DNA of 64,000 bases from Certhia americana (lineage: Eukaryota > Chordata > Aves > Passeriformes > Certhiidae), in NCBI GenBank assembly GCA_018697195.1, contig CM031857.1, positions 54,641,982 through 54,705,981 on the forward strand, read 5' to 3'. Numbering within the stretch: the first letter of the stretch is position 1; every line of letters begins with the position of its first letter. The notes below the pieces were generated by a model. The model ran no database searches. It was given only the letters and a program-made list of their open reading frames with translations, and had not been told where the DNA came from. Position numbers and translations under genes: made by a program. This document shows positions 59,701 through 64,000 of this stretch, one piece after another.

Positions 59701-62700
59701 CAAGACTATGAAAAGTATATGGAAAAGACAAAAGCCTATAAGATCCCAGGAGCGAAAAGTAGAAGTTGATTGTGGGGGTATCTCCCCGAGGGCGAGCAGA
59801 GTGTCAACAGTCTTTCGAATGTGACGAATATCCGACTGCAGGATGTCATACGGAGAGCAGAGGTCAGCCTATCCCGAAGGGCAGCCATTAGAACAGAAAA
59901 AGAGTGCAAAAAATTAAAAATACAAAAATAGAAAGATACTGATAAATTATCACAATATTCTAGCATAAATATGTAGGAATAGTTTCTTCCTAGTATTGCC
60001 TTAGTCACTAGATATCCCAGCTTTCTTTTATCTCCTCTAAATATTTAAGCTATCATACAACATCAGAATGTTAAAACAGAAGACATCAGGGTTCTAATCC
60101 TTCCAAAATTATGCCCAAGTTCACAAGGGTGAGGAAGCTCATGTGATCCACTCGTTCCAATGAGGTCTGCACACCTTTGTCCATCTGGACCTTATTCAAA
60201 TGCTTAAACAGAACCAGCTGAAAAAACTGACTTATAAAATAGCAAACAGTGGGTTAGAAAGCTGTTAAAAGCACAAGCAGCAGCAATATGAAGTCTCAAG
60301 AAAAAGTACTTACAGAAATCATTAGGACTATGCAAAATTCTCTAATATAATAATCTAAAACTTGGTATTCAAATATTACCTCAAATGATACTCTGGGAGA
60401 AAAACTTAGAAAGTCATTGTAGCACTAACTATACTTAATAAAGTTTCTAAACTGAAGAACTGGACACTAAATTCCTCAAGTAGTGTTTTAAAAATTATTA
60501 GGAGTTTAGATTCCCATACATTTTTTGTAACGTGTCAACGACTTGATGTAGCAACTTACTCTAGACTAGCTATAAAATATTAAGTGTAATATGTAATTAT
60601 ATCAATACGTTCACACAATATTTAACATTTAAATCAAACCAAGCAACACTAGTACTTTTAAAATGCAATCTAAGATACACCATTTTATATTGCAAATAAG
60701 GCCTTACTGAGATAATAAATACTTACTGAACAAAATTACATACAGTAAGAGTTTGAGAGAACACTGTTCCTGAGGAAACTTTTTAGTCTCACTTCCTTAA
60801 TGAACTGACAGTACATGAAATAACCCACGACATGGAAGTTCAATGTCTGTTTTCTGTTAGTGCGAAGTCTCAAAATCCAGTTTGAAATAAATTAAATTTG
60901 AAAATATTTTAAATGTCTTTCTATCCTTAAAAGCGGCTACTGAAACTGAAAGTCAAAACTGTCATTCATACACAAATTATATAGTGACACTTTTTTCTTT
61001 TTTTTTTTTTTCTTTTTGCTTACCATGACTGGTTCTAGCTTTACCAGGAGTCAAAAGCTGTAAAATTTTGTTACTTAGGCCAGCAGATACAGAGCAGAGA
61101 ACCAACCTGCCTAGCAACAACACCTTTTTTGCAGTCATTTTTCAGATTTTTTTTAACTCAAAACTCTAATGTGATAATAATCTTCAATGCAATTCTGTTG
61201 ATTTTTAGAGTATGAAAACTCACTGACAGCACAAACATGCTGATCTTGTTTAAAAATGGGATAGAACTAGTACTGTATTTGAGAACACCTACATCCACAA
61301 GCTGCTTATCACAGAAACAAGTTTTAGTGCAGACTATTCATGACTACCATCTACATAATATATTGCATTTATACCAAAGACACCAATAAACCCAGTAAAT
61401 GCAGGATTAATTTTGGAACAACATCCAAGACTCAATTCTTACTTATTGCTAATACATACCAGAAGTAAATATCTAAGATACATTTAACTTATCTTTTAAA
61501 AAGAAAAATGCCAGAACTTCATATCAAGGACTTTTTAAAATTTTTGTCCAAAAATCCCCAAAACAATGCCAACAGTCCCTACTGCAATCAAATGGAGAAC
61601 AGAGTAATTTCAGAGTTCAGTCTGAGAGCTGCTAATAGGTTGACTTTTTACAGATACTGATGAAGCTGCTAACCCAAGATTAACATCCTAAGCAGCATAA
61701 AAGCCAAAGCGTACAAAAACAGCCAACACATGCAGAAGAAACTATCTACAGAAACTGCCATGATGTGTTTTAGTTAAATTCAGTGAAACTTGGGGAAATC
61801 TTAGGAATGTCTGGTTTTCTGTGTTCAGTGATGATAGATAATTTGGTATTATATTCACACCTTATAATGTAAAATATTTATATTTTATGCATTTTAGACT
61901 TCAGTAATGTAACTGTAAATGAAAAATATATAGCTCTTCTGTAGTGGTAGAAGTATTTCCACTTATTGCACTGATAATGTGCAATAAAAATACAAAACTA
62001 AAACATGACATCATGAAATAGTAAAAATGCACATGACCCCCACACAAAGTCTCAAAGATAATCACCCATCCACCCATCTACAACAAACACTGCCCCTCTC
62101 ATTTAGGGGACTGAAATTATTGCTAGAAAGAACTACAATGATAGACTTATTTAATCATTACGTATATGGACTGACATTTTACATCTATGAAGCTGTATGA
62201 TTAATCATACAGCTATCAATCATGCACACAGAATAAACACAGTAAGACAGAAATGGGACAGCAAAAGCATAACCAGCTGCTTGTGTGCACAAACCACCCT
62301 CATTCTGCATGCCCCTGCAGTGACTGAAAACAGACAGCACTTCAGAACCGACCTCCTCGGATTTATCCTCTGGTAAAAAAAGTCAAGGGTAAGTTTGCAG
62401 AAGTCCATTAAAGAAAGAAATCTGTAGTATGCACTACACTCAAAACAGAAATGAAAGGAATCTCAGAATTCTGCTTTCAGGACTATAATTGAGAGTGTAT
62501 TGAACCACTTAACTCCATACTGTAGGCCAAGCAGTGTCCATTACTGAGTCTGGAGGGAAAAGGTAGAGAAAGGAGTCATACCTGATGAAACTTACTGCAA
62601 CTTCATGGCTGTCTCATGATGAAACTATGGAGAAGTAACTGATTATGTGAAGTGATTAGAAAACAAGCATAAGTGGCAATGATAATATGCCTTGCATTAA

Positions 62701-64000
62701 ACTGAAAAACATGATTACCAGTTGAACAACTAACAGGTGTATAGAAAGTAAAACACTTTACAGTCACTGCCTGGCTGCCTGCTTTACTTTGTTTTGCTAC
62801 TTTTAGAATACAAAATCATCCTGTTTTGTTTTTCTTTATTATTGTTTTACTTAATTTGCAATTCCTACATTAACTCAAGTCACGCTGATTTTTAGAATAA
62901 TTCTGTCTGACATTGCAACATCTCGTTATCAGTGGATCTCATTATCACTGGATCTCATTATCAGTTCAGAGGTTGAAACACAGAATTAGGTCCTATTTGC
63001 AGGACTCGAAAGTCACTCAGAAGGGACACAGCTAAACCTTTCGTAGTCTGCATCTTCATATGATGATTTGAGACCCAAAAAGCCATTCCTTATCATCACT
63101 CTCTTTTCCGCTCAATACGTTTACACAAGGTAAATGACTGAAAATTTAAGAGATATGGCAGAAGTCTCTCATTCTTACCCAAGATATTATTTGTTCCACT
63201 AAATCATGCTGCATCACCGCTGATGTGCTGGAACACAGACACTTGGTAAACCTGCTGGAACATTTGGCTGTGGAAGATTTCATTTTATCCCTACCTTATA
63301 TAAATAATCACCATTCTAGTAGTAATCATGATAAAAAAAAAAAAAAAAAGACAGACTGAAGTTAACTATATGAAGATCAATGCAGTATGTTATGTGGGGA
63401 AAGTCTTTCTTTCCTTTTTAAAAAGACAAATCCTATTTCTCTACCTGACCCCGTAAAGGGTCAAAATATGCTCAAGTGCCTAAACTGTTATTACATTAGT
63501 GTAAGCTGCATACCATAAAAATGCCTGTCCTTGTAAAAAGTTAATTTCACAGACATTGAAAATACTTCATTTTCTTTTAAAAAACATGCTTAGAAGATCC
63601 TACTTTTGATACCCCTTTATTTATTTGTTCATAACTGAGAACCAGAAAAAATGCAGACCAAAACTTGTAACTTTTCTCTTTCAAACATATTGCATGTACA
63701 GCTTGGTTTTGGTCTAAATCTTACTTAGAGTAAAGTATCATTCAACCCACCATAAATCAATTATTTTTAACTTTTGAAAAGGAGTACTGGTTAACACTAC
63801 TGAAATTGCATAATACCATGTAATATGGATTGCCATGAATAACATCTACCAAGAATAAAAGCTCGAGTTTAATTAAGTTATTAATTTGCAGGTTAAAATA
63901 GGAAAGTCTACATCCTTGCTCCTCGTATGAATACTGATTTGGTAATGACAAGTCGAAGAAATCTGCGTGAACATTTTTGTCTTTATTTACATATTACCAT
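47700..64000 (-). CDS. LRCH1: LRCH1 3' end (partial; two alternative terminal coding exons)
   Basis: LRCH1 is a leucine-rich-repeat protein with a C-terminal calponin-homology (CH) domain, linked to actin and Rho-family signalling. Only its 3' end is here, on the - strand and convergent with ESD. Two separate exons each encode the last part of the CH domain with their own stop: 59,662-59,868 (69 codons, membrane-anchored end) and 50,137-50,250 (38 codons, soluble end). Both begin at phase 0 after an AG acceptor, so either can follow the same upstream donor. The exon before them, with the KLSMAKCRRNVENF-type CH segment, was not found and must lie beyond 64,000. The gene identity rests on near-identity of both tails to remembered human LRCH1 isoforms. 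Confidence 0.9.
47729..47734 (-). terminator. LRCH1: Candidate distal LRCH1 poly(A) signal
   Basis: TTTATT on the + strand is AATAAA on the - strand, about 2.4 kb after the stop. Several closer copies exist, so usage is uncertain. Confidence 0.3.
48590..48607 (-). repeat. 18-bp T run (A-rich in LRCH1 transcript)
   Basis: Homopolymer inside the probable LRCH1 3'UTR. It could cause internal oligo-dT priming in cDNA data and so a false poly(A) site. Confidence 0.8.
49311..49318 (-). promoter_or_regulatory. Pumilio-type element UGUACAUA in LRCH1 3'UTR
   Basis: TATGTACA on the + strand reads UGUACAUA in the transcript, an exact match to the UGUANAUA Pumilio consensus. A second copy lies at 49,998-50,005. 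Confidence 0.4.
49998..50005 (-). promoter_or_regulatory. Pumilio-type element UGUACAUA, stop-proximal
   Basis: Exact UGUANAUA match about 130 nt after the LRCH1 stop codon. Confidence 0.4.
50137..50250 (-). CDS. LRCH1: LRCH1 terminal exon, soluble CH-domain end
   Basis: On the - strand the acceptor TTTTTGTCTTTTTCTAG is followed by 114 nt encoding EKLCLPHHILEEKGLVKVSI then TVQALLDVTTVKQALFT-stop. Remembered human LRCH1 isoform 1 ends in nearly the same way (EKLCLPHHILEEKGLVKVGI...). This is the last helix region of the CH domain. It starts at phase 0 and lies 9.4 kb downstream of the alternative terminal exon. No other coding frame fits. Confidence 0.94.
   Translation of the reverse strand, partial: EKLCLPHHILEEKGLVKVSITVQALLDVTTVKQALFT
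58565..58720 (-). mobile_element. Old CR1-type LINE 3' fragment (antisense)
   Basis: On the - strand it follows the CR1 3'-end pattern: GACTCTAGCTTTTCCATC, 'GGTGGTTTTAGAGAGCAGCTTAGACATGG'-like spacing, then 'GACTGCTGGACGGATGACTT' and 'CCCTTCCAGTTCTGGGTTCT'. It is heavily diverged, which suggests an old amniote subfamily. Boundaries are approximate. Confidence 0.55.
58757..58776. repeat. (CAAA)n microsatellite
   Basis: About five CAAA units between the CR1 and MIR-like fragments. Confidence 0.85.
58785..58870 (+). mobile_element. MIR-like SINE remnant
   Basis: A 'TTTCACAGGTGATGAAACAG' start, then an 'ACTTGCTCGACGCCACACTG' stretch and 'GGCAGGTAAAGGAATC' follow the order of the MIR core consensus as I remember it. 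Very diverged, so the call is tentative. Confidence 0.35.
59662..59868 (-). CDS. LRCH1: LRCH1 alternative terminal exon, membrane-anchored end
   Basis: On the - strand an acceptor after CCCTTCGGGATAG opens a 207-nt, phase-0 exon. It encodes ADLCSPYDILQSDIRHIRKT, VDTLLALGEIPPQSTSTFRS, then WDLIGFCLFHILFIVLMYIS and YHWNLLTA-stop (TAA, complement at 59,662-59,664). The roughly 20-residue hydrophobic stretch (LIGFCLFHILFIVLMYI) is a predicted C-terminal membrane anchor. Its start aligns with the soluble exon (xLCxPxxIL), so it replaces the last CH helix. Human LRCH1 isoforms with a matching tail are remembered, not checked. A 90-codon open frame from 60,008 covers this region in a different reading frame and is not the real gene. 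Confidence 0.9.
   Translation of the reverse strand, partial: ADLCSPYDILQSDIRHIRKTVDTLLALGEIPPQSTSTFRSWDLIGFCLFHILFIVLMYISYHWNLLTA
62191..62214. repeat. 24-bp perfect palindrome
   Basis: Two half-sites of AGCTGTATGATT meet head-to-head with no spacer. Flanking bases do not extend the symmetry. Confidence 0.85.
62920..62967. repeat. 16-bp tandem repeat, 3 copies
   Basis: Units close to ATCTCATTATCASTGG at 62,920-62,935, 62,936-62,951 and 62,952-62,967, each with one to three substitutions. Confidence 0.8.
63333..63349. repeat. 17-bp A run
   Basis: Homopolymer in the LRCH1 intron with no associated element recognised. Confidence 0.85.

Larger units (their letters stand above)
59869..64000 (-). 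other. LRCH1: LRCH1 intron (right edge of window)
   Basis: 4.1 kb of AT-rich intron. The next CH-domain exon was not found. It holds a 24-bp perfect palindrome (62,191-62,214), three 16-bp tandem units (62,920-62,967) and a 17-A run (63,333-63,349). Confidence 0.75.

Noticed and set aside
59736..60008. 90-codon - strand ORF starting MTKAILGRNYS
   Set aside because: It overlaps the real LRCH1 terminal exon in the wrong frame. The correct frame starts after the AG at 59,869-59,870 and reads ADLCSPYDIL.
62345..62400. Possible additional LRCH1 exon on the - strand after TTTTTTTACCAG (reads EDKSEEVGSEVLSVF)
   Set aside because: It has an acceptor-like tract, but no donor of good quality in a supporting frame, and I could not match it to any LRCH1 segment.

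Overview
The window is vertebrate nuclear DNA, almost certainly from a bird and probably a songbird. It has large introns, GT-AG (and one GC-AG) splice sites, CpG-poor AT-rich intergenic DNA with one strong CpG-island promoter, several CR1-type LINE fragments, and one long ERVL-like solo LTR of a kind I associate with passerines. There is no bacterial, plasmid or CRISPR content. Nearly all long open frames are chance. The real coding sequence is about a dozen short exons from three genes, in the conserved order HTR2A - ESD - LRCH1 (human 13q14; the human order is from memory).

Layout. (1) 1-21,171, + strand: the last three coding exons of HTR2A, the serotonin 5-HT2A receptor, from TM2 to the stop codon. 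The N-terminus and TM1 lie before the window. Its introns are about 4.0 and 16.0 kb. (2) 21,172 to about 34,900: the HTR2A 3'UTR, then roughly 13 kb of intergenic DNA with a solo LTR (25,657-26,738) and an antisense CR1 reverse-transcriptase fragment (about 29,590-30,100). (3) About 34,900-45,815, + strand: complete ESD (S-formylglutathione hydrolase / esterase D), with a CpG-island promoter, a probable non-coding first exon and eight coding exons giving exactly 282 codons plus stop. (4) 45,816 to about 47,700: a short convergent intergenic gap. (5) About 47,700-64,000, - strand: the 3' end of LRCH1. It has two alternative terminal coding exons. One (59,662-59,868) ends the protein in a membrane anchor, the other (50,137-50,250) ends it as a soluble calponin-homology domain. 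The rest of LRCH1 lies beyond the right edge.

The three genes have unrelated jobs: GPCR signalling at the plasma membrane, cytosolic glutathione-dependent formaldehyde detoxification, and a leucine-rich-repeat/CH cytoskeletal adaptor. They form a syntenic block, not a functional unit.

Most notable observations: the LRCH1 alternative last exons, which look like an ancient exon duplication; a 15-bp in-frame tandem duplication in extracellular loop 2 of HTR2A; alanine at HTR2A position 5.46; a strong 22-bp-stem hairpin just upstream of the last HTR2A exon; a GC-AG intron in ESD; and a possible ESD upstream ORF ending 4 nt before the main start codon. I ran no searches. Family assignments rest on remembered protein sequences, and those comparisons are marked as such.
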